A stretch of 6,124 nt of DNA from Pseudomonadota bacterium (lineage in GTDB: Bacteria; Pseudomonadota; Gammaproteobacteria; Steroidobacterales; Woeseiaceae): the NCBI GenBank assembly GCA_022567775.1, contig JADFGH010000145.1:1-6124 (forward strand). The letters are read 5' to 3'. A model generated the notes under the pieces. That model did no database searches. It saw only the letters and a list, made by a program, of their open reading frames with translations, and was not told the DNA's origin. Made by a program: the position numbers and the translations under genes. This document shows positions 1 through 5,889 of the stretch, in pieces. How positions within the stretch are numbered: position 1 is the stretch's first letter; every line of letters begins with the position of its first letter.

Positions 1-812
1 CGGCGGGGTAAGGTCTCGCTGCGCCCAAATCTGATCAACGCGAGAATGATCAGCCCGGTGGACGAACCGATACGGCTTTGCGCCAGGGTTTTGCCGACGA
101 GGATCGAGTCCATCGGCACACGCATCATGAATGTCTGTTCCTGCAGTTTGTAGCGTGCCCGCAAACTGCGCTGGCTTTGATGCCTGCCGCGGTCAGACTT
201 TGTTTTTGGCAGCAGCAAGCGGCCGGCCAGGGCGACGAAAATCACCCCGATAATCATTATAGAACCGCCAAGCGGCGTGAAATCGAAAAGCCCGAATGGT
301 TCGTAGCCGTTCTGGGCCATTATCTCGCTGACCAGCAGGTTGGGCGGAGTACCGATCATGGTCGTCAGGCCGCCTAACAGGGTGGCATACGCCAGCGGCA
401 TCAACAGGCGTGATGGCGGGATTCTCGTGCGTCTTGCTACGTCGATAACGACCGGCAACATCAGGGCCGCAACCCCGATGTTGTTCATGAATGCGGACAG
501 CACCGCCGCAGTGATCATGATGACGATGACCATCGCGAATTCCCGCCGGCCTGCCAGGCGGATGACCTGGCGCCCGATAATATCCGCGATGCCTGTTCGC
601 GTCAGTCCCGCGCTCAGGATGAACATCGCCCATACGGTAATGACGGCACTGTTGCTGAAGCCGGCGAACGCTTCCGTGGCGGAAACCAGGCCGGACACTG
701 CCAATGCACACAGGACCAGCAGCGCGACCAGATCCATGCGAATCACTTCGCTGACAAAAAGAATCAACGAGGTGACCAGAATGCCGAGAACGAGTGCGAT
801 TTCAAAAGTCAT
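1..812 (-). CDS. SLC13-family anion permease with RCK_C domain, N-terminal part
   Basis: Inner-membrane transporter of the SLC13/DASS type, a family that moves carboxylates, sulfate or related anions; the substrate cannot be read here. Reading leftward from the ATG at 812 gives 270 open codons with no stop before the window edge, so the C-terminus is missing. Hydrophobic segments lie near residues 5-20, 27-43, 56-70, 92-108, 113-125, 139-151 and 181-201. Family signatures are FSNSAVITVW (52-61), SAFMNNIGVAAL (106-117) and TMIGTPPNLLV (151-161), the paired Asn/GTP-Asn loops that line the substrate site. From about residue 228 the sequence becomes soluble and reads RVPMDSILVGKTLAQSRIGS, the opening of an RCK_C (TrkA_C) regulatory domain, which in this family is inserted between the two membrane halves. 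No in-frame ATG, GTG or TTG is found between 813 and the predicted promoter, so 812 is the start, although its Shine-Dalgarno match is poor. The neighbouring hydrolase is divergent. Confidence 0.88.
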   Translation of the reverse strand, partial: MTFEIALVLGILVTSLILFVSEVIRMDLVALLVLCALAVSGLVSATEAFAGFSNSAVITVWAMFILSAGLTRTGIADIIGRQVIRLAGRREFAMVIVIMITAAVLSAFMNNIGVAALMLPVVIDVARRTRIPPSRLLMPLAYATLLGGLTTMIGTPPNLLVSEIMAQNGYEPFGLFDFTPLGGSIMIIGVIFVALAGRLLLPKTKSDRGRHQSQRSLRARYKLQEQTFMMRVPMDSILVGKTLAQSRIGSSTGLIILALIRFGRSETLPR

Positions 813-863
813 TAATCGCGTTGGCCTGTACTGCTGAGGAGTCCTGGATGAGAATGCAGTGAT

Positions 864-893
864 TTTATACACGACAGTCATCCCATAAGCCAA
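864..893 (-). promoter_or_regulatory. Candidate sigma-70 promoter for the permease
   Basis: Read on the minus strand, TTGGCT (888-893) is separated by 18 bases from TATAAA (864-869). The hexamers match the -35 consensus at 4 of 6 and the -10 consensus at 5 of 6 positions. A start near 857 would give a leader of about 45 bases before the ATG at 812. No comparable plus-strand promoter for the hydrolase was found in this 98-base divergent gap. Confidence 0.4.
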
Positions 894-910
894 AGGTCCT
901 GGATCGATCG

Positions 911-1795
911 ATGAAAAGCGAAGAAACATACCGGCCGCAAATTAAGCGACGTTCGGCGAGACACCGTATCCGGGGAGTTGATTACCAGGTAAGCGAGTGG
1001 GGAGACAGAAGCCGGCCGCTGCTGGTCCTGCTGCATGGCTTTAACGATACCGGCTCTTCATTCCAGTTTTTCGTCGATGCGCTGACGAAAGACTGGTTCG
1101 TCATTGCGCCGGACTGGCGCGGCTTCGGCGAATCCGTGCATCGCGCGCAGAGCTACTGGTTTCCGGACTACATCGCCGACCTGGACGTGCTGCTCGACCT
1201 GTACAGCCCACAAGACCCCGTGCGGCTGCTCGGACACAGCATGGGCGCAAACATTGCCGGATTGTACGCAGGCATCATGCCCGAGCGGGTTCAAGCGTTC
1301 ATCAACGTAGAGGGCTTCGGTCTCCCGGAAAGCAATCCGCACAACGCGCCCGCGAATTACCGGCGCTGGATAGAGAAAAGCCGGGAAATGCAGGCGTATT
1401 CGACTTACCAGAATTTTTCACAACTGGCGCAGCGCATCCGCAAACGCAATCCGCGCATGGCGGCAAACAAGGCTATGTTCGTCGCAAACCTATGGGCAGA
1501 GCAGAAAGACGATGGCAGCGTCGTGTTGCGTACCGATCCCGCTCACCGCCTCCCCAATGCCGTGCAATACCGGCGCGCCGAGGCAAGAGCCTGCTGGGAG
1601 AAAATCACGGCGCCGGTGCTTGTAGTGAAGGGAGCAGAGAGCGATTTTTTTTCCAGGGCAGCGAAACTTGCGGGGCCGCACGAGATCGATGCGTTCACAG
1701 CGGCAGAGTTGATAGAGATCCCGGGCGCAGGCCACATGGTGCATTTCGAGCAGCCGGGCGCGCTGGCCGCTGCTGTCGAGAAATTCCTGACCTGA
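911..1795 (+). CDS. Alpha/beta-fold hydrolase
   Basis: Soluble 294-residue enzyme of the alpha/beta-hydrolase superfamily, presumably cytoplasmic because no signal peptide is visible. The strand-loop pattern is complete: LLVLLHGFNDTG (37-48) carries the HG oxyanion-hole motif, DWRGFGES (68-75) follows strand 4, LLGHSMGA (106-113) is the nucleophile elbow with Ser110, PVLVVKGAESDF (235-246) offers the acid Asp245, and GAGHMVHFEQP (272-282) holds His275. The lid region (about 138-225) is rich in Arg, Lys and aromatic residues and would set substrate choice. Glu134 in INVEGFG (131-137), just after strand 6, is a second possible acid, as in some haloalkane dehalogenases, but Ser rather than Asp is the nucleophile here, so esterase/lipase-like or C-C hydrolase activity is more likely than dehalogenation. 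The substrate is unknown. The ribosome site is weak (GGAT at 901-904, six bases before the ATG). The gene is divergent from the permease and ends 52 bases before the helicase. Confidence 0.9.
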   Translation: MKSEETYRPQIKRRSARHRIRGVDYQVSEWGDRSRPLLVLLHGFNDTGSSFQFFVDALTKDWFVIAPDWRGFGESVHRAQSYWFPDYIADLDVLLDLYSPQDPVRLLGHSMGANIAGLYAGIMPERVQAFINVEGFGLPESNPHNAPANYRRWIEKSREMQAYSTYQNFSQLAQRIRKRNPRMAANKAMFVANLWAEQKDDGSVVLRTDPAHRLPNAVQYRRAEARACWEKITAPVLVVKGAESDFFSRAAKLAGPHEIDAFTAAELIEIPGAGHMVHFEQPGALAAAVEKFLT

Positions 1796-1809
1796 AATGC
1801 TTCGCCGGC

Positions 1810-1838
1810 TTGTGTAAATACATCCAGTACTGTATAAA
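1810..1838 (+). promoter_or_regulatory. Sigma-70 promoter of the helicase gene
   Basis: TTGTGT (1810-1815) and TATAAA (1833-1838) are separated by exactly 17 bases. The -10 hexamer matches 5 of 6 positions. Transcription would start about 7-10 bases downstream, at 1845-1848, which is at or next to the ATG at 1848. The -10 element lies inside the LexA box. Confidence 0.65.
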
Positions 1839-1847
1839 AAAACAGTT
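1828..1847 (+). promoter_or_regulatory. LexA (SOS) box
   Basis: CTGTATAAAAAAACAG at 1830-1845 is an exact match to the gammaproteobacterial LexA core CTGT-N8-ACAG. It is AT-only in the centre, like the E. coli consensus, and is flanked by TA on the left and TT on the right. The half-sites ACTGT/ACAGT are perfect inverted repeats (1829-1833 and 1842-1846). The box covers the -10 element and ends immediately before the helicase start codon, the classic geometry for repression by occlusion. The inference is that LexA cleavage after DNA damage derepresses the helicase. Confidence 0.85.
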
Positions 1848-3950
1848 ATGGCGTATGCGGCTGAAATACAAACAGACTACCTGGAACTCCTGAACCCCGC
1901 GCAACGGCAGGCCGCCTCGTTTGGGCAAAAAGCAGCCAAGGGCACTTTTGTGGCAGGGCCATTGCTGGTGATTGCCGGCGCAGGCACCGGCAAGACGATG
2001 ACGCTCGCGCATCGCGTTGCACACCTGATCATCCAGGGCGTCAGCCCGGAGCGCATTCTGCTCCTTACTTTTACCCGGCGTGCCGCCCAGGAGATGACCC
2101 GGCGCGTGGAGTCGATCGTTCGCCAGGCGCTTTGTGGCAGCAACGGGCCACAGGTTGCCCAGGGCATCCTGCCCTGGTCCGGCACCTTTCATTCGGTCGC
2201 CAATCGCCTGTTGCGACGCTACGCGAATAACCTGGGACTCGATCCCGGATTCTCGGTGCTCGATCGTGGAGATGCCGCCGATCTGATGGATGTCGCGCGC
2301 CACGAACTGGGTTTGTCGCAGAAGTCCCGGCGATTTCCAAAAAAAGATACCTGCCTCGCGATTTATTCGCGCTGCGTCAATACACGCAAACCGTTGCTCG
2401 ATTCCCTGGATGAAACCTATCCGTGGTGCGCCGACTGGGAGCAGGAATTGCGGACGCTGTTTCGTCACTACGTCGAGCGAAAACAGAACAGCCAGGCACT
2501 CGACTACGACGACCTGTTGCTTTACTGGTGTCACCTGGTCGCCGACGCCGAGCTTGCGACAGAAATCGGCTCCTGGTTCGATCACGTGCTGGTCGATGAG
2601 TATCAGGATACGAACCTGCTGCAGGCCGATATTCTGAACGCGATCAAGCCGGAAGGAGACGGCGTGACTGTCGTCGGCGACGATGCACAATCGATCTATT
2701 CGTTTCGCGCCGCCGAGGTCGACAACATCCTGAATTTTCCCGACCAGTACATGCCGCCGGCCAGGATCGTGTGTCTCGAGGAGAATTACCGGTCGACGCA
2801 GCCGATTCTCGACAGCGCAAATTGCCTGATCGCCGAGAGTGAGCGTCAGTACAAAAAGAATCTGTTTTCCAGGAAACAGGGCGGCGCAAAACCGGCCTAT
2901 GTAACGGTCGAGGACGGTGATGCCGAAGCGGAGTATGTCGTTGAGGCGATTCTTGCCAATCGCGAAGAGGGTATGCAACTCAAGGACCAGGCGGTACTTT
3001 TCCGGGGTTCGCATCATAGCGACCGCCTGGAACTCGAGCTGGTACGTCGCAACATCCCCTATGTGAAATACGGCGGCCTCAAGTTTCTTGAGGCCGGCCA
3101 CGTAAAGGACCTGTTATCCATACTCAAATGGGCGGAGAACCCGAAGAATCAGATCGCCGCTTTTCGCGTGCTCAAACTGCTCCCCGGCATGGGGCCGTCC
3201 TTCGCGGCGCGAAGTTTCGAGTTCCTGGCCGGCAATAGTCATGCGTTTTCCTCACTTGATGAATTCACGCCGCCGTCCGCGACGCGGACAGACTGGCCAT
3301 TGTTCTGCAAATTGATGACGTCGCTGTCGTCAGCTGAACCTGCTGACAAGAGCTGGCAGTCGCAATTAGGTGAGGCACGCCGCTGGTACCAACCGCATCT
3401 TGAGCGCCTTTACGATGGTCTCGAAACCAGGGAGGCGGACCTGGAGCAGCTTGAACAGATCTCGGGCCGCTATCCGACCCGGGAAAGGTTCCTGACGGAA
3501 TTGACGCTCGACCCGCCGAGTGCTGCAGGAGACCTGGCCGGAGATCCACACCTCGACGAGGACTATCTCATTCTGTCGACCGTGCATTCGGCCAAAGGTC
3601 AGGAGTGGGATTCGGTATTCGTCCTTAATTTTTCCGATGGAAATTTTCCATCCGAATTCGCGACCGGCAAACCCGAAATGATCGAAGAAGAACGACGCCT
3701 TCTCTACGTTGCGATGACGCGGGCCAGGCAATCATTGCAGTTGATTGCGCCGTTGCGCTACCACGTTACCCAGCAACGGCGTGATGGCGACCGGCATGTT
3801 TACGGTGCGCGCAGCAGATTCATGACCGACAATTTGCTGGCGACGATGGACTCACAATTCCGTGGCCGCAATGAATCGACAAGCAATCGCCTGGGCCCCA
3901 GAACCAACAAACGGCTGGACGTTGCCAGCCGCTTGTTGGAGATGTGGTAA
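1848..3950 (+). CDS. UvrD/Rep-like SF1A DNA helicase, SOS-regulated
   Basis: ATP-driven 3'-5' DNA helicase of superfamily 1A, acting in repair or in clearing proteins from DNA. All family motifs are intact in its 700 residues: Q motif LNPAQRQA (15-22), Walker A GAGTGKT (44-50), Ia LTFTRRAAQEM (73-83), Ib GTFHS (112-116), II VLVDEYQDT (247-255), III VVGDDAQSIYSFRAA (275-289), IV EENYRST (311-317), V STVHSAKGQEWDSV (577-590) and VI EERRLLYVAMTRAR (614-627). It is therefore very probably active. Domain 2B would lie around 430-565. After motif VI only about 70 residues follow, without the Tudor-like tail of classical UvrD/PcrA. Together with GAGTGKT and KGQEWD in place of the usual GAGSGKT and KGLEF, this suggests a UvrD-like paralogue rather than uvrD itself. 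There is no RecB-type nuclease domain. The ATG at 1848 puts the Q motif at the normal distance from the N-terminus; no Shine-Dalgarno precedes it and no better in-frame start exists. A LexA box overlaps the promoter. Confidence 0.95.
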   Translation: MAYAAEIQTDYLELLNPAQRQAASFGQKAAKGTFVAGPLLVIAGAGTGKTMTLAHRVAHLIIQGVSPERILLLTFTRRAAQEMTRRVESIVRQALCGSNGPQVAQGILPWSGTFHSVANRLLRRYANNLGLDPGFSVLDRGDAADLMDVARHELGLSQKSRRFPKKDTCLAIYSRCVNTRKPLLDSLDETYPWCADWEQELRTLFRHYVERKQNSQALDYDDLLLYWCHLVADAELATEIGSWFDHVLVDEYQDTNLLQADILNAIKPEGDGVTVVGDDAQSIYSFRAAEVDNILNFPDQYMPPARIVCLEENYRSTQPILDSANCLIAESERQYKKNLFSRKQGGAKPAYVTVEDGDAEAEYVVEAILANREEGMQLKDQAVLFRGSHHSDRLELELVRRNIPYVKYGGLKFLEAGHVKDLLSILKWAENPKNQIAAFRVLKLLPGMGPSFAARSFEFLAGNSHAFSSLDEFTPPSATRTDWPLFCKLMTSLSSAEPADKSWQSQLGEARRWYQPHLERLYDGLETREADLEQLEQISGRYPTRERFLTELTLDPPSAAGDLAGDPHLDEDYLILSTVHSAKGQEWDSVFVLNFSDGNFPSEFATGKPEMIEEERRLLYVAMTRARQSLQLIAPLRYHVTQQRRDGDRHVYGARSRFMTDNLLATMDSQFRGRNESTSNRLGPRTNKRLDVASRLLEMW

Positions 3951-3955
3951 CCATC

Positions 3956-4010
3956 GCAGGAGCGGCGCCCCGCCGCGATCCCGCAAGAGCGGCATCTTGC
4001 GGCGATTGGC
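3956..4010. repeat. Two tandem REP-like hairpin units
   Basis: Two units start 27 bases apart with GCAGGAGCGGC (3956-3966) and GCAAGAGCGGC (3983-3993), identical at 10 of 11 positions, and each ends in a GCGAT or GGCGAT motif. Unit 1 folds as GCGGCG-CCC-CGCCGC (3962-3976). Unit 2 folds as CCGCAAGA-GCGGCA-TCTTGCGG (3981-4002), a perfect 8-bp stem. The GGAG head and GCGGC...GCCGCGAT stem resemble the REP elements of Pseudomonas and related gammaproteobacteria. The element sits between two convergent genes, five bases after the helicase stop codon. No T-run follows either hairpin, so intrinsic termination is uncertain, but the stems could protect mRNA 3' ends. Confidence 0.6.
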
Positions 4011-4017
4011 TCAGATT

Positions 4018-4614
4018 TCAGATTGGCGATCGAGCTACTCCCAAAACGACCGGCATAGACTCGTCCTCCATCGTCATTGCGAATGCCTCCTCGACACCAA
4101 GATTGATCAGCCCTGACTCCTTGTAAGCACCGCGTATACGCTCGATCGGCATTTCGCTAAGCCAATCCCATTGCACAAACAGTCCTCCCGGCTTGAGCGT
4201 GGATGACAGATCACGAAGGGTCAAATTGTAGTCCGGCAAAAAACCACAAACAGATGAGGCAACGACAACGTCAAACTTTTCTGAAAGCTCCGGATTTTCG
4301 TTGATCGCTGCGGTGTCAATAGCGGTTACCAGTGGAGTGATATTGCCGATGCGTTTGTTTATTACCTTGCTTTGCAGCACATCAATCATTGCCGCGGAGA
4401 TGTCAACCGCCACGATGTGCCCACAAAGTGGAGCGAGCTTCTCAGTCAACAGGCCGGTACCACACCCAAAATCCAACACGCGACTCTCTGTTAGATCGGA
4501 GACCAACGGGGCGATCTTGCGGTTCCATGACTCGAAAGCTCGCTCCGCATAAAGACGCGTATCCGCCCTGGCATCCCAACCAGTTGCTAACTCGTCCCAA
4601 CTATTTTGTGTCAT
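4018..4614 (-). CDS. Class I SAM-dependent methyltransferase
   Basis: A 198-residue cytoplasmic methyltransferase with a Rossmann-like fold of the Methyltransf_11/25 kind. Motif I is VLDFGCGTG (46-54), the glycine loop that binds S-adenosylmethionine. VAVDIS (68-73) supplies Asp71, which should contact the ribose. FDVVVASSVCGFLPD (114-128) is motif IV and KPGGLFVQWDW (141-151) follows strand 5. The length is minimal for the class, without an added substrate-recognition domain, so the acceptor (small molecule, quinone, protein) cannot be inferred. I chose the ATG at 4614. A longer reading from 4683 would overlap the upstream gene by 62 bases and begins with an unrelated, non-conserved-looking extension. 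Only seven bases separate this start from the stop of the DUF1761 gene and there is no strong Shine-Dalgarno, which points to cotranscription and translational coupling. The acid/Trp-rich N-terminus (SWDELATGWDARADTRLYA) is typical of family members that act on small molecules. Confidence 0.9.
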   Translation of the reverse strand: MTQNSWDELATGWDARADTRLYAERAFESWNRKIAPLVSDLTESRVLDFGCGTGLLTEKLAPLCGHIVAVDISAAMIDVLQSKVINKRIGNITPLVTAIDTAAINENPELSEKFDVVVASSVCGFLPDYNLTLRDLSSTLKPGGLFVQWDWLSEMPIERIRGAYKESGLINLGVEEAFAMTMEDESMPVVLGVARSPI

Positions 4615-4621
4615 GGTGTAA

Positions 4622-5038
4622 TTAGTGCCAGGCTCCAACAACAGTTCCCGCTGTCGCAAACAGGACAACGTTGTAGCCGGCATTAATCAGGAACAGGCGC
4701 AAGGATCGCTGTTCGAACAAATAAGTAATTCCATAAGCGGTCGCCACCCAGAAGACACCGATCAACAGACCGCTGTACAAGCCGCTTCGCCACGAGCTGT
4801 CCGTGCCGACCAATGCAGCAAGTGCCGTTACCGCGAGAAACTGCAACACGATTGTGCCGCCAAAGGTTTTTGGCATGTTTGCGTTGTTAACGGCTTCCTC
4901 TGTAAGACCGACTTCCTCCATCCAGGCGCTGCCAAACAATGCTTTTGAGTACCAGAGTCCGCCGATTGCAAATGCGACGAAAGTAGCAACGACGACGGCC
5001 AGCCAGTTGATACCGGCCAGCGAATGGGCAAGGTTCAT
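4622..5038 (-). CDS. DUF1761 family small membrane protein
   Basis: A 138-residue integral membrane protein with four predicted helices near residues 10-30, 60-78, 85-105 and 115-136. I recognise the DUF1761 pattern from NWLAVVVATFVAFAIGGLWY (11-30), followed by SKALFGSAWM (31-40), and from FEQRSLRLFLINAGYNV (108-124). The family has no established function. The short soluble stretch (41-59) between helices 1 and 2 is acidic. The start at 5038 is well supported: the minus strand has AAGGAG (plus positions 5045-5050) six bases upstream. It is the first gene of a two-gene unit with the methyltransferase. Many DUF1761 genes are found singly, so the pairing may or may not be functional. Confidence 0.85.
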   Translation of the reverse strand: MNLAHSLAGINWLAVVVATFVAFAIGGLWYSKALFGSAWMEEVGLTEEAVNNANMPKTFGGTIVLQFLAVTALAALVGTDSSWRSGLYSGLLIGVFWVATAYGITYLFEQRSLRLFLINAGYNVVLFATAGTVVGAWH

Positions 5039-5086
5039 CCTGCTCTCCTTCTTGTTATTGCGAGTGGGAGTTTAGCAGAGCTGAAT

Positions 5087-5092
5087 ATCATA
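5087..5092 (-). promoter_or_regulatory. Candidate -10 element for the DUF1761-methyltransferase unit
   Basis: The minus strand reads TATGAT here, 5 of 6 matches to the -10 consensus. It would give a start near 5080 and a leader of about 42 bases with a strong Shine-Dalgarno. No convincing -35 hexamer is found 16-18 bases upstream, so the call is tentative and may need an activator. Confidence 0.3.
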
Positions 5093-5168
5093 AATGCGCT
5101 CAGCCAGCCCTTGATATTATGCAATCCTGAAGCTGCAGAGCGTCACAGATTCGTGTCATTCAGCAAAT

Positions 5169-5187
5169 TTCACATTCTTATCGTGAA
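5169..5187. promoter_or_regulatory. Candidate operator: TTCAC-N9-GTGAA inverted repeat
   Basis: TTCAC (5169-5173) and GTGAA (5183-5187) form an exact inverted repeat with a nine-base AT-rich centre. It lies three bases upstream of the candidate -35 hexamer of the plus-strand gene at 5257, and within the shared divergent region. The position suits a dimeric regulator. The half-sites are only five bases, so chance is possible. Confidence 0.25.
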
Positions 5188-5189
5188 CC

Positions 5190-5219
5190 TTGTCACAATT
5201 AGCTTGCTCTAATTAAGAT
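5190..5219 (+). promoter_or_regulatory. Candidate sigma-70 promoter for the gene at 5257
   Basis: TTGTCA (5190-5195, 5 of 6 to the -35 consensus) is followed after 18 bases by TAAGAT (5214-5219, 4 of 6 to the -10 consensus) in an AT-rich stretch. The predicted start is near 5226, leaving a leader of about 30 bases that contains the AGGAG ribosome site at 5244-5248. Confidence 0.4.
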
Positions 5220-5256
5220 ATACCTGAATCGTCTTTTGCATGCAGGAGACCAAAGA

Positions 5257-5889
5257 ATGGCCTGTCACACAGTGAGCGACCGGGTTGTACCGGTGCATAA
5301 TCTTCGCGACTACTTTCGTGAATCGATTGACGCTGCAATCGAACATCAGGGAGTCAAGGTTGACCCCCATGCAGCCCACTACGTCGTAAATCTGCTCACA
5401 CTATTTTCTCGTTCTGAAGATCTTTACCAAGATCACGGTGATTCGTACGGAATCAAACCGTTGGCGCTAATGATGGTGGATGCTGCAGATGCACCAACTG
5501 TCGCAGAGAGAAATTTTTCCCTTCAGCGCATCGGAGACGTGGCGTTATTCATCGCCGGATTCTTCGCAGATAGCCTCGCGCACAAAATAGTCGACCTTGA
5601 TTACTACATCAATATGGGTGGCAATGCATATGGTTCGCTGTCCCAGGAAATACGCGGCACGTTCCGTGGTCAGGCACTGGCCGGTGTATATAGAGAACTC
5701 GCCAGAAAGTTTCAGATCGTTGTTGACGTGCTGAACGAGGTAAGGGACAGCGCAAGGCAATCATCGGATATCGACCTGCTGCGAACCTACGAAGTCTGGT
5801 TGTTAACGGGTAGCAAGCGTGCCGCTGAGTTGTTGAAACAGAATGGCGTCATTCCCGTGGCGCAATCTGTCAGCCGCAATCACCACTGA
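5257..5889 (+). CDS. Conserved-looking protein of unknown function
   Basis: I do not recognise this 210-residue protein. It has no signal peptide, no clear transmembrane helix and no Walker, zinc-finger or helix-turn-helix motif. It looks largely alpha-helical, with an amphipathic hydrophobic stretch RIGDVALFIAGFFADSL (91-107). The segments with the look of conserved cores are DYYINMGGNAYGSLS (115-129) and YEVWLLTGSKRAAELL (178-193). A run near the middle (DVLNEVRDSARQSSDID, 157-173) is charged and may be a linker or helix. The start at 5257 is preferred over the ATG at 5236 because AGGAG (5244-5248) lies eight bases upstream of it. The stop codon overlaps the ATG of the next gene (TGATG, 5887-5891), so the two are almost certainly cotranslated and probably work together. 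It is divergent from the DUF1761 unit. Confidence 0.85.
   Translation: MACHTVSDRVVPVHNLRDYFRESIDAAIEHQGVKVDPHAAHYVVNLLTLFSRSEDLYQDHGDSYGIKPLALMMVDAADAPTVAERNFSLQRIGDVALFIAGFFADSLAHKIVDLDYYINMGGNAYGSLSQEIRGTFRGQALAGVYRELARKFQIVVDVLNEVRDSARQSSDIDLLRTYEVWLLTGSKRAAELLKQNGVIPVAQSVSRNHH

Noticed and set aside
193..711. Long minus-strand open frame of 172 codons
   Set aside because: It lies in a different frame within the permease, is rich in Arg, His and Gly, and has no family-like motifs; the overlapping permease frame has clear SLC13 signatures.
841..904. Direct repeat GTCCTGGAT at 841-849 and 896-904
   Set aside because: Nine bases, two copies only, in a short gap, with no pairing or known motif; chance is a sufficient explanation.
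1695..3101. Minus-strand open frame of 468 codons opposite the helicase
   Set aside because: It is antisense to a helicase with every motif intact, and overlaps the hydrolase end and the LexA box. Long antisense frames are common opposite GC-rich genes, and no recognisable domain is seen.
3981..4002. Intrinsic terminator for the helicase or methyltransferase
   Set aside because: The stem is strong, but no T-run follows on either strand; it is better described as part of the REP-like repeat.
4615..4683. Longer methyltransferase start at 4683
   Set aside because: It would overlap the DUF1761 gene by 62 bases, has no Shine-Dalgarno, and the added residues do not resemble the family's N-terminus.
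5236..5256. Upstream ATG for the unknown gene at 5257
   Set aside because: The AGGAG ribosome site lies downstream of this ATG and at the right distance from the ATG at 5257.
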